NCBI GenBank assembly: GCA_016703645.1
Contig: JADJBR010000009.1
Span: forward strand, 62,001 to 126,000
Direction: 5' to 3'
DNA length: 64,000 nt
DNA from: Zoogloea sp.
Lineage (GTDB): Bacteria; Pseudomonadota; Gammaproteobacteria; Burkholderiales; Rhodocyclaceae
Shown here: positions 54,302-64,000 of the stretch, piece after piece
Layout: each line of letters starts with the position of its first letter
How positions within the stretch are numbered: position 1 is the stretch's first letter
Position numbers and translations under genes: made by a program
Notes under the pieces: model-generated
What the model was told of the DNA's origin: nothing
What the model saw: the letters and a program-made list of their open reading frames with translations, nothing else
Database searches by the model: none

Positions 54302-56186
54302 ATTGGTCATGTTCGCGTCAGGTCTGTAAACACCGGTCCTGGCAGGCCCACCGGGCTTGGTGAGCCTTGCCTGTCGGGGGAAGCACTTTGCAGACTTTAC
54401 GCAAACGTCGTTGGATCATTCCGTTCGACCTCTGCCGGGTGAGCCGTTACGGCACGGCTTTCCGTTCTCATACGTCACATTGGCCGGGTCTCGCCCCGGC
54501 GGGCGACCTTCTTTCTTGTTGTACGACAAGAAAGTAGGCAAAGAAACGTACCCCGCTGTCGCGCCCCCTTCGGGGGTTCCCTCCTTCCGGGCCCGTCAGG
54601 CGGGGTCTGCGCAAACTCGCCCTGCGGGCTCAAACATGCGCAGCCCTTTTTCCGCCTGCCGAACCCTCCAGTCGGCGCGCCAGAGGGGAGAGGACATGCA
54701 GGTGATCAACGGCCAGTGCTTGACCCCATTTCCGTAGGGGCTCGGTGCATCCGAAAAGCCCGTTCCGACCCCGCCGAGCAGCGCACCAGCAGGCGGGGCC
54801 TTCCGGCGCGGCTGTCTGAGCCCGAAGGGCGAGTTCCGCGCCGGCCGCCTGATGGGAGCAGCGCAGGGCAGTCGGCTGCAGGCCGACCGGGGGTGGCGGG
54901 TCGCCTTCTTTGCCTACTTATATGGACGCCTCCCGTGTGACAAGCAAGTTTTTGAGTTTTGGCTCGGCGGATTCATTGCGGTCTTATATCCGGCCTGTTG
55001 GTGCAGTCCGGACGCTTGTCCGCTGCGGGCCCTGATGGTCATTCGCGAGGTTGGGGCTCATCTTTCTTTGGGGCTTTGCACGGGGCTCGCCCAAGGAGGC
55101 AATCTGCCTTGCCAACCCACGGTCTGACCGCTTTGCCATCACGTCATCAACTCACCTATGCACACTGTGGGGCGTCACCACGCCTTTGATCATGGAGCAC
55201 GGGCTTACACCGCGCCTGCACTCGCTGCCGGGGGAGCTGTCGCTTTCCAGCTCGCTTCGTAGGCCCGCCCATGCGCCACCAAAGCCCACGCGATGCGTGC
55301 CAGCTTGTGCGCGATGGCGACCACCACCACGTTGAAGGGGCGCCTCCCCAGCAGCGCCACGATCCACGGGGCCGGGTGCTCGCGGCTGGCCAAAGCGCGG
55401 GCGCCGTTGATCAGCAGGGTTCGCAGGTAGGCGTTCCCACGCTTGCTGATGCTCCCTATGCGCACTTTGCCGCCCGTGCCCCGATGACCCGGAGCAAGAC
55501 CGAGGCAGCAGGCAAATTCACGCCCGTTGCGCCAACTCGTGCCATCGCCCAGGGTCGCTGCCAGGGCGGTGGCGCCGAGAACGCCGATCCCCGGGGTGTC
55601 ACGCAGACGACGGGCGCTTTCCTGGCTCTTGAGCATCAGGCTGATCTCCTCTTCCATCGCTTGGACGTGCCGTTCGATGTCCGCAAGGGCGAGCAGTTGA
55701 TCGTCCACCAGCCGCACCATGACCGCCGGCACGGCGTCGTTGATCTCGGCCCGCTGCTGGGCCAGTTGTCGCAGGCCTGAGTGCCGACCTCGGGGAAGGG
55801 TCACGCCAAATTCGTAGAGCAGCCCGCGCAGGGCATTCACCGTCGCTGTCCGGACGCTGACCCAGTGGGTGCGCATGCGGTGCAGGCTGAGCATGGCTTG
55901 CTGCTCGCTGCTCTTGACCGCCACCCGGCGGATGTCTCCGTGTTGGGCCGCCAGCCAGATCCCCGGGCGTCGGCCGCGTCATCCTTGTTGCCGCTGATGA
56001 AGGGGCGGACCTGGTGCGTGGGCAACAATTCGATCTGATGGCCCAGCGGACCGAGGGTGCGCCCCCAGTGGTGGGCGCCGCCGCACGCTTCCATGGCGAT
56101 CCGACCGGCCGGACGCACGGCGAAGAATTCGGTCACTTTGCCGCGCGGGAGCTTCTTGCGGCAGATCTCTCCCGTGTTGCCATCAA

Positions 56187-57932
56187 CCTATTTTCCTTAG
56201 TTGGGCCGTCCGAAACTGCGTCAAACTCAGTGCTGGTGTGGGTTTGACTGAGCTGAGGAGGATCACCCAATGGGTGAAGCGGAATTTGAGTCGAAGGCAC
56301 TGGTCGAAGCGGTCCATGGAGCGTTGGCAGAGCTCGCCACGGTAGCGGCGGAGGTGAGCATCGGCACCCCCGGTGGGCGCTTTCAGGTGCGCTGGGACGA
56401 GGGCGGGAGTGCGACGGCGCTGGGTCAGCTGGCCTTCTTTGCCGAGTTTCTGGAGGTCTCGGGGCTGTTCGAGCGCTGGGTGGCGTGCTGCCCGATGGCT
56501 TACACCAGCCCGAATGCCCCTGCGACCCGGGATGTGCTGGGCACCTGGCTGCTCTCCATCCTGGACGGTCAGCGGCGTTACGCTCATGTGGCGGGCTTGC
56601 GCGGTGACGCGGTGGCACCGCAGATCCTGGGCATGAAGAAGATCGTCAGCGACGAGAGCCTGCGCCGGGCCCTGGCGCATCTGGCGCCCACACCGAGCCC
56701 GCGCTATCCGGAGGCGGAGCGTCTGCGCCGTGAAGCCAGCTGGCCCGCAGCGCGAAGTGGATGGACCAGGCGCTGGCCGAGAGCACCCGGGAGGCGCTCA
56801 GTACCGACTGGATCCTCGATTGCGATGTGACCGTGAAGCCGCTGTACGGCCATCAGGACGGAGCTGAGATCAGCTACAACCCCACCAAGCCGGGGCGGCC
56901 GAGCCATGCCATCCACACCTACTGGATCGCCAACCTGCGCCTGGTGCTCGATGCCCAGGTACAAAGCGGCAAGGAGCATGCCGCCCGGCACAGCCTGCCG
57001 CACCTGCGCAGGCTGCTCGACGCACTGCCCCCCGGAGAAACGACCACGCCTGGTCCGGGGCGACCTGGCCTTTGGCAACGACGTGGTGATGACCGATCTG
57101 GAATCCCAGGCCCAGGCCTACCTTCTTCAAGCTGCGCCAGAGCGTCGGGGTCAAGAGTCTGATCGAACGCCAGTGGTCACGGCAGGACTGGCAGAGCGTC
57201 GGCCAGGGCTTTGATGCGGTCGAGGCCTCGCTCAAACTCGCCGGCTGGCGTCAGGCCCGGCGCGTCGTCGTGCTGCGCCGGGCGGTGCGGGACTGTCTGA
57301 TCGACGAGGGCAAGGCCAAGAACAAGCGGAGCCCACGCCAGCAGGGCCTGCACTTCGCCGAGCCCATGATGCCGGTCAAGCTGTGGGAGTACGCCGTCCT
57401 CGTGACCAACACCGACTACGATCTGGAGGCCATGGGGCAGCTGTACCGGGACCGGGCCGATTGCGAGAACGGCTTCGATGAACTCAAGAACCAGTGGGGC
57501 TGGGGAGGCTACACCACGCAGGATCTGGAGCGCTGCAATCTCTCGGCCCGTGCCGTGGCCCTGATCTACAACTGGTGGAGCTGGTACGTCCGGCTTGCCC
57601 ATCCGAAGTCCCGCCGGGAGGCCATCACCAGTCGCCCTCTGCTGCTCGCTGGTATCGCACGCCTGACCCACCATGCGGGGGCAGGCGCGCCTGCTGGTCA
57701 CCCTGACCCATGCCTCAGGCGATCTCATCAAGGCCATGACCGCCAATGTCCGCAAGGGTTTAGACAGCATTCTGGCAACTGCGCCTCAGTTGAGGAACAC
57801 AGACCGATGGCCTGCCCTCGTGCGCTACATCCTCGCCCGCCTCTTCGACGCCAAACCCCCTCCAACCCCATGGACAGGCGCCCAACCCCAGGAGGGGCGC
57901 CTCGGACTGACGGGATAACGGAGGAAATTAGG
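56187..57932 (+). mobile_element. IS1380-like insertion sequence (decayed), nested in IS110
   Basis: 1,746 bp bounded by imperfect 22-bp inverted ends starting CCTA (56187-56208 and 57911-57932, 16 of 22 positions identical). The 5-bp direct repeat ATCAA occurs at both junctions (56182-56186 and 57933-57937), and removal of the element plus one ATCAA restores the IS110 transposase frame. End sequence, TSD length, size and transposase motifs fit the IS1380 family. Confidence 0.85.
56270..57918 (+). pseudogene. IS1380-like DDE transposase, several frameshifts
   Basis: The coding sequence is readable only by changing frame at about 56750, 57045, 57125 and 57640. Parts in order: FQVRWDEGGSATALGQLAFFAEFLEVSGLF, RDVLGTWLLSILDGQRRYAHV, WILDCDVTVKPLYGHQDGAEISYNPTKPGRPSHA (first catalytic Asp area), LVRGDLAFGNDVV (second Asp area), and YRDRADCENGFDELKNQ, a perfect Y-(2)-R-(3)-E-(6)-K signature of the IS4/IS1380 superfamily. 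The number of frame changes shows it is an old, inactive copy. Confidence 0.8.
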
Positions 57933-58481
57933 ATCAACCCAGTGAACCTGGAAAACGTTCTTGGCGATATCCATGCCGTACGTTGTAGCATTCATCTCGG
58001 GGACCTCTCGTCGCAGGTGGTTGTTCGGAACTCCACTTTGGCACTTGATGCCGTCAGACGCGAGGTTCCCCCCTTCAGCACCGCAGGAGGGGCCTTTCCC
58101 CCTTGCCGAACCGCTTTGACGGTGTCAGCACCGGCAGTCGGTCATTTCGTGGGTGGAGGTGGGCGGGAGGCGTCCATATCATCTTTCTTGGCGAAGCAAG
58201 AAAGTAGGTCGCCTGCCGGGGGCGAGTCCCCGGCCAATGTGACGTAAGAGAACGGAAAGCCGTCCGTACGGGCTCAACGGTTCGAGGTCGAACAGAATGA
58301 TGCAGCGACGTTTGCGTAAAGCCCGAAAAGCGCTTCCCCCTTGACAGGCACGGCTCACCAAGCCCGGCGGCCTCACAGGGATAGTGCTTACATACCCAAC
58401 CCGAACCTCACCAACGAATTCGACCCCACAGCGGCGCCGTCCCGTAAAATCCCCCTTCCTGTAAGGAGGGAAAAACCAATC

Positions 58482-58955
58482 ATGACAAGACCATTCAAAG
58501 TCCTCGGCGTCCAGCAGATCGCCATCGGCGGGCCGTCCAAGGATCGCCTGCGTACCCTGTGGGTCGACATGTTCGGCCTCGAGGTCACCGGCAACTTCGT
58601 GTCCGAGCGCGAAAACGTGGACGAGGACATCACCGCCATGGGCAAGGGCCCGTTCAAGGTCGAAGTGGACCTGATGCAGCCCCTCGACCCCGAGAAAAAA
58701 CCCGCCGTGCACACCACCCCGCTGAACCACGTGGGCCTGTGGATCGATGACCTCCCCAAGGCCGTCGAGTGGCTCGGCGCCAATGGCGTGCGCTTTGCGC
58801 CGGGGGGCATCCGCAAGGGCGCCGCCGGTTTCGACATCACCTTTCTCCACCCCAAGGGCAACGAAGAATTCCCCATCGGCGGTGAAGGCGTGCTGATCGA
58901 GCTGGTCCAGGCACCGCCGGAAGTGATCGAGGCCTTCGCCAAGCTGGCAGGCTGA
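58482..58955 (+). CDS. VOC-superfamily protein (lactoylglutathione lyase/methylmalonyl-CoA epimerase-like)
   Basis: 157 residues starting at the ATG at 58482, with AAGGAGG 12 bases upstream. An upstream in-frame ATG at 58341 would lie in the repeat. The fold is two beta-alpha-beta-beta-beta units: [35 protein letters not shown] and [65 protein letters not shown]. Metal-binding candidates are the His of LNHVGLW and Glu of VLIELVQ. Family members are variously annotated as glyoxalase I or methylmalonyl-CoA epimerase; the substrate is not resolved. It is the first gene beyond the repeat A arm and may use promoter elements in it. Confidence 0.82.
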   Translation: MTRPFKVLGVQQIAIGGPSKDRLRTLWVDMFGLEVTGNFVSERENVDEDITAMGKGPFKVEVDLMQPLDPEKKPAVHTTPLNHVGLWIDDLPKAVEWLGANGVRFAPGGIRKGAAGFDITFLHPKGNEEFPIGGEGVLIELVQAPPEVIEAFAKLAG

Positions 58956-58973
58956 CCGCAGCCTTACACGTTC

Positions 58974-59007
58974 GAAGGGCCGGCCTCCTTGCGGGAGCCG
59001 GCCCTTC
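58974..59007. terminator. Bidirectional hairpin between convergent genes
   Basis: An 11-bp perfect stem (GAAGGGCCGGC at 58974-58984, GCCGGCCCTTC at 58997-59007) lies between the convergent stops of the VOC gene and the metallopeptidase gene. The T tracts are weak on both sides, so it may need help to stop transcription in either direction. Confidence 0.6.
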
Positions 59008-59027
59008 GTGCGTTCGGATGACTGGAA

Positions 59028-59897
59028 TTACAGGCTGCCGGCCTGGAAGGTGTTGCAGGAGGCCAACTGCCCCGATGCCATGCCGCGCTTGAACCAGCGC
59101 ATGCGCTGCTCGGCCGAGCCGTGGGTGAAGCTGTCGGGCACGGCATAGCCCTGGGCCTGCTTCTGCAGCGTATCGTCACCAATGGCGGTGGCCGCCTGCA
59201 GGGCTTCTTCCAGATCGCCCGCCTCGAGAATGCCCCGGGCGGCGTCGGCATTCTTGGCCCACACGCCGGCCAGGCAATCGGCCTGCAGCTCCAGACGCAC
59301 CGACAGGGCATTGGCCTCGCGCTCGGAAGCGCGCTCCCGCGCCGCCTGCACCTTGCCCGAGATGCCCAGCAGGTTCTGGACATGGTGACCCACCTCGTGG
59401 GCAATCACGTAGGCCTGGGCAAAATCGCCCGGCGCCCGGTAGCGGGTCTTCAGCTCCTGGTAGAAGGACAGGTCGATGTAGACCTTCTGGTCGGCCGGGC
59501 AGTAGAACGGCCCCATGGCCGCCTGCCCCACACCGCAGGCCGTGCGCGTGGCCCCGGAAAAGAGCACCAGGGTCGGCTCCACATACTGCTTGCCGCTCTG
59601 GCGGAAAACCTGCTGCCAGGTATCTTCGGTTTCGGCCAGCACGTGGCGGATGAACTTCGACTCCGCATCGTTGGCCGGCGGCCCGGCCGGGCGCGACGCG
59701 GCCGACGGCGCGGGGGCCTCGACCGCCTGGTTGAGCACGATGCTCGGATCGACGCCGAAGTACATGGCCACCAGGGCCAGCACGATGGTGCCCAGACCAA
59801 TGCCCTTGCCCCCCATGGGCAGCCCTCTACCGCCGCCACCACCGCCACCGCGGCGATCCTCGACGTTTTCGCTTTCCCGGCTGTTATCGAAACGCAT
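59028..59897 (-). CDS. ypfJ: YpfJ-type neutral zinc metallopeptidase
   Basis: 289 residues of the PF04228 family. Layout: a Gly-rich soluble N-terminus (GGGGGGGRGLPMGGK), one membrane helix (IGLGTIVLALVAMYFGVD), then a periplasmic domain with CGVGQAAMGPFYCPADQKVYIDLSFYQEL and the HEVGHH zinc motif (AYVIAHEVGHHVQNLLG), followed by the conserved LELQADCLAGVWA (Glu/Asp ligand block). The family has no known substrate. It stands alone, divergent from the helicase gene with about 410 bp between them. Confidence 0.9.
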   Translation of the reverse strand: MRFDNSRESENVEDRRGGGGGGGRGLPMGGKGIGLGTIVLALVAMYFGVDPSIVLNQAVEAPAPSAASRPAGPPANDAESKFIRHVLAETEDTWQQVFRQSGKQYVEPTLVLFSGATRTACGVGQAAMGPFYCPADQKVYIDLSFYQELKTRYRAPGDFAQAYVIAHEVGHHVQNLLGISGKVQAARERASEREANALSVRLELQADCLAGVWAKNADAARGILEAGDLEEALQAATAIGDDTLQKQAQGYAVPDSFTHGSAEQRMRWFKRGMASGQLASCNTFQAGSL

Positions 59898-60073
59898 GGA
59901 GTTTCCTTTTCTGGATCAGGTCGCAAGGGTGAGGCGTGACGCCCCCTTGTTCAAGCCAATATGCCAGCAAATCACGTCAAATAGTGTTTCCCGGGAGATT
60001 CATCCGCCAGGGGCTCAAGCCCCTGGCCGCAGCGTGGGGCCACCCCGCCGCCTTTTGCGCTGCAACATTTTTC

Positions 60074-60102
60074 TTGTGCGGACCGCGCTTTATCGTTATA
60101 GT
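60074..60102 (+). promoter_or_regulatory. Predicted sigma70 promoter of the DEAD-box helicase gene
   Basis: TTGTGC (60074-60079) and TATAGT (60097-60102) are separated by 17 bp. The -10 box has 5 of 6 consensus bases. Transcription starting near 60109 would leave a leader of about 200 nt before the ATG at 60311. The spacer and -10 lie within an imperfect palindrome (CGGACCGCG...CCGCGGTCCG). The remainder of 59898-60310 shows no gene but has one more hairpin, CCAGGGGCTCAAGCCCCTGG, at 60009-60028. Confidence 0.5.
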
Positions 60103-60245
60103 CCGCGGTCCGGTGCAAAGCGGTTCGCACCGAGTCACATCGTCCCTGACCTTCTTATATCTCCCGTATTCGACGAGAGGTTGTCCTGATCGGTTAGTGC
60201 CGATATGCCAGTCAGGCAGCCCAACTGTTGCGCGCACTCCCTGCG

Positions 60246-60267
60246 CGGCGACGCGTTGCCGTTTTTT
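60246..60267 (+). promoter_or_regulatory. Candidate leader terminator/attenuator before the DEAD-box helicase gene
   Basis: CGGCGA (60246-60251) and TTGCCG (60256-60261) form a 6-bp stem with a CGCG loop, followed by six T (60262-60267): an intrinsic-terminator shape inside the leader, 44 bp before the ATG. A GCGCGCAC...TGCGCGG segment just upstream could compete for the same bases. This suggests control at the level of transcript elongation; not proven. Confidence 0.4.
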
Positions 60268-60310
60268 CTTCGCGGGCACCGCATCCGCAATACACGATAA
60301 GGAAGCGAAC

Positions 60311-61846
<1,536 letters not shown>

Positions 61847-61885
61847 GGCAGGCCCGGCCGGGATCGTCCCCGGCCAGTGTTCCGA

Positions 61886-61911
61886 AAGGGCGCCCGCGGG
61901 CGCCCTTTTTC
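61886..61911 (+). terminator. Rho-independent terminator of the helicase gene
   Basis: Eight-base stem AGGGCGCC (61887-61894) and GGCGCCCT (61899-61906) with a CGCG loop, followed by five T, 40 bp after the helicase stop codon. Confidence 0.85.
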
Positions 61912-62121
61912 ATTGCCCCCCGCCCCTGGCGGCGGCGAGCCGCGCAACGGGGCGCGGGGCCCATCGTTCACGTTCGCGCCCCGCCGCTTGCACGAGGAAT
62001 AGGGGCAAAAGCCCCCTCACTTCGCAGGGTCGAAAGACGCCCCCCTGTCTATGATGAAAGGAAACACACGCGGAAGCGGACCTCCGTTCGTACTCCGCTT
62101 CCATTCCAAAGGGGAAACACC

Positions 62122-62553
62122 ATGAAGATCACCAGTCCCATCGTTGGCGAAGTCGACGTATCCGCAGATCGCATCATCGACTTTCCCGCCGGCCTCCCGG
62201 GTTTCGAAGCCTGTCGCCAGTTCACCCTGCTGCACAGCGAAGGGAACGACGCACCCAAGCTGTTCATGCTCCAGTGCCTCGACGACCCGGAAGTCGCCTT
62301 CACCGTCACCACCCCCGACATCGTCGGCCTCAACTACGAATTCGCCCTCACCGACGACGAAGTGGCCAGCCTGCAACTGGGCAATGCCGACGACGCCAGC
62401 GTGCTGCTGATCGTCAGCCGTGGCGAGCCCGGCGCCTCACCCGTCCGCGCCAACGTGATGGCCCCCCTGGTCATCAACACCGCCACCCGTCGTGGCCTGC
62501 AGAAGATCATCGGCAAAGTGGATACCAGCGTCACCCTGAAGGCCGTCGCCTGA
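62122..62553 (+). CDS. fliW: FliW flagellar assembly factor
   Basis: 143 residues. The sequence MKITSPIVGEVDVSADRIIDFPAGLPGFEACRQFTLLHSE is the FliW N-terminus, and VSRGEPGASPVRANVMAPLVINTATRRGLQKII is the family core. FliW binds flagellin and antagonises CsrA. There is a GGGGAAA RBS. Unlike in many genomes, neither csrA nor flagellar structural genes lie next to it. A hairpin follows its stop at 62579. Confidence 0.9.
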   Translation: MKITSPIVGEVDVSADRIIDFPAGLPGFEACRQFTLLHSEGNDAPKLFMLQCLDDPEVAFTVTTPDIVGLNYEFALTDDEVASLQLGNADDASVLLIVSRGEPGASPVRANVMAPLVINTATRRGLQKIIGKVDTSVTLKAVA

Positions 62554-62578
62554 TCAGGCCCGCCACCTGACGCTACGG

Positions 62579-62596
62579 GGGCGCCGCAAGGCGCCC
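62579..62596 (+). terminator. Hairpin after fliW
   Basis: Perfect 7-bp stem GGGCGCC (62579-62585) and GGCGCCC (62590-62596) with a GCAA tetraloop, about 26 bp after the fliW stop. There is no T run, so it may be a weak or Rho-assisted terminator. Confidence 0.4.
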
Positions 62597-62706
62597 TCGC
62601 CTCTCCCGGCCCGCGCAAGCACCTGACCCAGATCAGGAAAGCTGCAAATCGTGCCCATCGCCCTCCCCCATCCTGTCCTAGACTCTCTCCGAAGGGAGAA
62701 GTCTCC

Positions 62707-64000
62707 ATGCGCACCGCGTCCCGCCCACACCGGAAGGACATCCCCGCCCCGGCGGATCTGACCACCTGCGAGCAGTTGTTTGCCCACGCCCCGGATGCCG
62801 AGCAGCAGGCCATGGTCATCAGCGCCGCCGCCATGGCACTGTGGGACGAAGGACGGCAGTTCGAGCGTTTCGACCCGTGGCTGCTGCGCGGCAAACGGGT
62901 ACTCGACGACCCCGGCCTGAGCCCCGCCGCCAGAGCCACCCTGGGCATTCACCTGCACATCGCCCGCACCCTGGGCAGCGCCTGTCTTGCCGATCTGACC
63001 CCCGCCCTTCCCCTCCTGCGCCAGCAGGTGGAAGAAGCCGGCAGCGACGCCCTTCACCTTCTCCTCGCCGCCCTCGACGCCTACATCCTCGCCATGGGCG
63101 GCGACACCCATGGCGCTGACGAGCGTATCAAGGACGCCATGCCGCTGGCCCGTCTTGAAGGCCCCACCCTGCTGCCCGCCGCGCAACTGGTCAGCATGGG
63201 CGCACTGGTCAGCATCCTGCGCGGCGATGCGGACAGTGCCTTGCAGCGCCTCCACACCATGCTGACCCATCCTGCCGCCGAACACCTGCCCGCGGGCATC
63301 CTGCTCATGGCGAGAGCCCACCATCTCCAGGCTCTGACCGCAACAGGCACCGAGAGCGCCATCGAGCAGGCCGCAACAGCCCTGCGCGAGCAGATCGTCC
63401 CGGCCCGCAACGCCTACCTGCAGAGCTACCTCCATTTCTCCCTGGGTGTCGCCGACCTGCGCCAGGGCCGCCCGGCCGCCGCCCTGACCCACGCCAGGAT
63501 GTCCATCGAACGGGCCCTCGTCGGCGGCTGTCAAGCTGCAGCCCTCGTGCCCACCCTGCTCCATGCCCAGGCGCTCGCCGATCTGGAACGCCACTCCGAC
63601 GCCGCCGAGGTGCTCTCCCGCGGCCTTGCCAGTTGGAACAGCCATGGCTACCACCTGATAGGCGCCGCCGCACACCTGGAACAGACCCGACTGCACCTGC
63701 GCCAAGGCGCCCGTGCCGCCGCCCATGCCAGCCTCGACGCCGCCCGCAGCCTGCTGCCCGCCGATCAAGCCCTGCCCGACTATCACCGCCCGACGGGCTT
63801 CGCCTCCCGACTCGTCACCCAGTGCCTGCCCGCCCCGCCCGACATTTGCCCGCCAGACCCGGCACGGGTCCGCATCACCACCCTCGGCGGCTTCGGGGTC
63901 GAGATCGACGGGCGCCCGCTCTATGACCGGGACTGGCATGGCCCCCGCACCAAGACCCTGCTCAAGGCCCTGGTCGTCCTGGGTGGAAGCAAGGTGGGCA
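62707..64000 (+). CDS. SARP/BTAD-type transcriptional regulator with helical repeat domain (3' end outside window)
   Basis: The ATG at 62707 follows GAAGGGAGAAG and the frame stays open to the right edge, so about 431 residues are seen. The first 380 residues are helical and TPR/MalT-like (RQGRPAAALTHARMSIERALVGG, QALADLERHSDAAEVLSRGLASW, ARAAAHASLDAARSLLPA). The last visible part, VRITTLGGFGVEIDGRPL followed by WHGPRTKTLLKALVVLGG, is the start of the SARP (BTAD-linked) winged-helix DNA-binding domain. The protein is therefore a regulator in which the DNA-binding domain is C-terminal to the repeats; this arrangement is inferred from the truncated gene. Partner genes lie outside the window. 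Confidence 0.72.
   Translation, partial: MRTASRPHRKDIPAPADLTTCEQLFAHAPDAEQQAMVISAAAMALWDEGRQFERFDPWLLRGKRVLDDPGLSPAARATLGIHLHIARTLGSACLADLTPALPLLRQQVEEAGSDALHLLLAALDAYILAMGGDTHGADERIKDAMPLARLEGPTLLPAAQLVSMGALVSILRGDADSALQRLHTMLTHPAAEHLPAGILLMARAHHLQALTATGTESAIEQAATALREQIVPARNAYLQSYLHFSLGVADLRQGRPAAALTHARMSIERALVGGCQAAALVPTLLHAQALADLERHSDAAEVLSRGLASWNSHGYHLIGAAAHLEQTRLHLRQGARAAAHASLDAARSLLPADQALPDYHRPTGFASRLVTQCLPAPPDICPPDPARVRITTLGGFGVEIDGRPLYDRDWHGPRTKTLLKALVVLGGSKVG

Larger units (their letters stand above)
55205..57995 (-). pseudogene. IS110/IS1111 transposase, interrupted by an IS1380-like element and one frameshift
   Basis: Reading from the ATG at 57995 gives MNATTYGMDIAKNVFQVHW, then the gene is cut by the insertion at 57932-56187 and resumes at GNTGEICRKKLPRGKVTEFF. 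With the insert and one 5-bp duplicate removed, the reading frame is continuous to AMEACGGAHHWGR and NKDDAADARG, holding the DEDD-type acidic residues. A one-base deletion near 55960 then breaks it (expected RGIWLAAQHGD). The rest (VKSSEQQAMLSLHRMRTHW, TPGIGVLGATALAATLGDG, ISKRGNAYLRTLLINGARA) contains the Tnp_20 part with its Ser. Restored length is about 346 residues, normal for the family. It is inactive. Confidence 0.85.
54936..58140 (-). mobile_element. IS110/IS1111-family insertion sequence, interrupted
   Basis: The element is defined by its transposase (55205-57995, minus) and by the point where similarity to repeat A copy 1 breaks off on both sides. About 265 bp lie downstream of the transposase and about 140 bp upstream, which is where the bridge RNA of this IS family is normally encoded. 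Both outer limits are approximate because these elements lack inverted ends. The IS1380-like element (56187-57932) sits inside the transposase gene. Confidence 0.65.
54351..58367. repeat. Repeat A, copy 2: hairpin-ended repeat inside about 195-bp inverted arms, split by IS elements
   Basis: The outer limits are a 16-bp perfect inverted pair, CCGGGCTTGGTGAGCC (54351-54366) and its complement (58352-58367). The arms stay similar for about 195 bp, with another 16-bp perfect pair, CTTTACGCAAACGTCG (54395-54410 and 58306-58321). Inner parts match copy 1: hairpins CTTTCTTG/CAAGAAAG at 54511-54534 and 58183-58204, the CCCCC-TTC-GGGGG hairpin and the GCCCTGCGGGC block. Inside is a 16-bp perfect pair, ATATGGACGCCTCCCG (54920-54935) and its complement (58164-58179), next to the IS110 insertion. 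No gene of its own was seen in the 54302-54935 and 58130-58480 stretches; long open frames here are repeat artefacts. Confidence 0.78.

Noticed and set aside
54357-54737. A short open frame in repeat A copy 2, resembling those in copy 1
   Set aside because: Start, stop and reading frame are not shared between the two copies, and composition is Pro/Arg-rich; it is an artefact of a non-coding repeat.

Overview
The window is high-GC proteobacterial DNA. A PhaM-like granule protein, a fused acyl-CoA mutase, a Liv-type ABC operon with CoA ligases and the general gene style suggest a betaproteobacterium near Rhodocyclales/Zoogloeaceae (Azoarcus, Thauera or Zoogloea type). This is inferred from gene content only. 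No rRNA, tRNA or CRISPR was seen.

Layout. 1-9.1 kb: a partial DUF2252 gene, a 5'-nucleotidase lipoprotein, and a sensory/uptake module (LuxR-type regulator divergent from a TonB receptor, a periplasmic binding protein and a hybrid kinase), then phaM. 9.1-19.5 kb: an AEC transporter, a PaaK-like CoA ligase, and a reverse-strand operon with an acyl-CoA ligase and a complete Liv-type ABC transporter (livG, livH, livM, binding protein, livF), probably for a carboxylic or aromatic acid that is activated to its CoA thioester. Two kinds of non-coding repeat sit in and around this operon. 19.8-26.9 kb: VOC protein, lipoprotein, a coupled DUF2167/M50 pair, a CCA-enzyme-like protein without its HD dyad, and a frameshifted RelE-like/UvrD-like/ankyrin helicase gene.

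27.2-44.1 kb: the most distinctive region, visibly less GC-rich than its surroundings. It is a tightly coupled operon of a secreted protein of unknown function, a 3,095-residue protein (lipase-like head, hydrophobic stretch, Ca-binding motifs, twelve cadherin-like repeats), a GNAT protein, a complete type I secretion system (ABC exporter, HlyD, TolC) and a HlyC-family acyltransferase whose catalytic His is replaced. It is followed by an apparently ORF-less group II intron lying just past the terminator of icmF.

44.9-64 kb: icmF (fused acyl-CoA mutase), an overlapping signalling run (AraC regulator, PAS-GGDEF-EAL protein, hybrid kinase, OmpR-type regulator), then a second copy of the 0.65-kb non-coding repeat bounded by about 195-bp inverted arms. 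That copy is split by an IS110/IS1111 element, which is itself split by an IS1380-like element with a 5-bp target duplication. After this come a VOC protein, a YpfJ-type metallopeptidase, a DEAD-box helicase with a structured leader, fliW, and a partial SARP-like regulator at the right edge.
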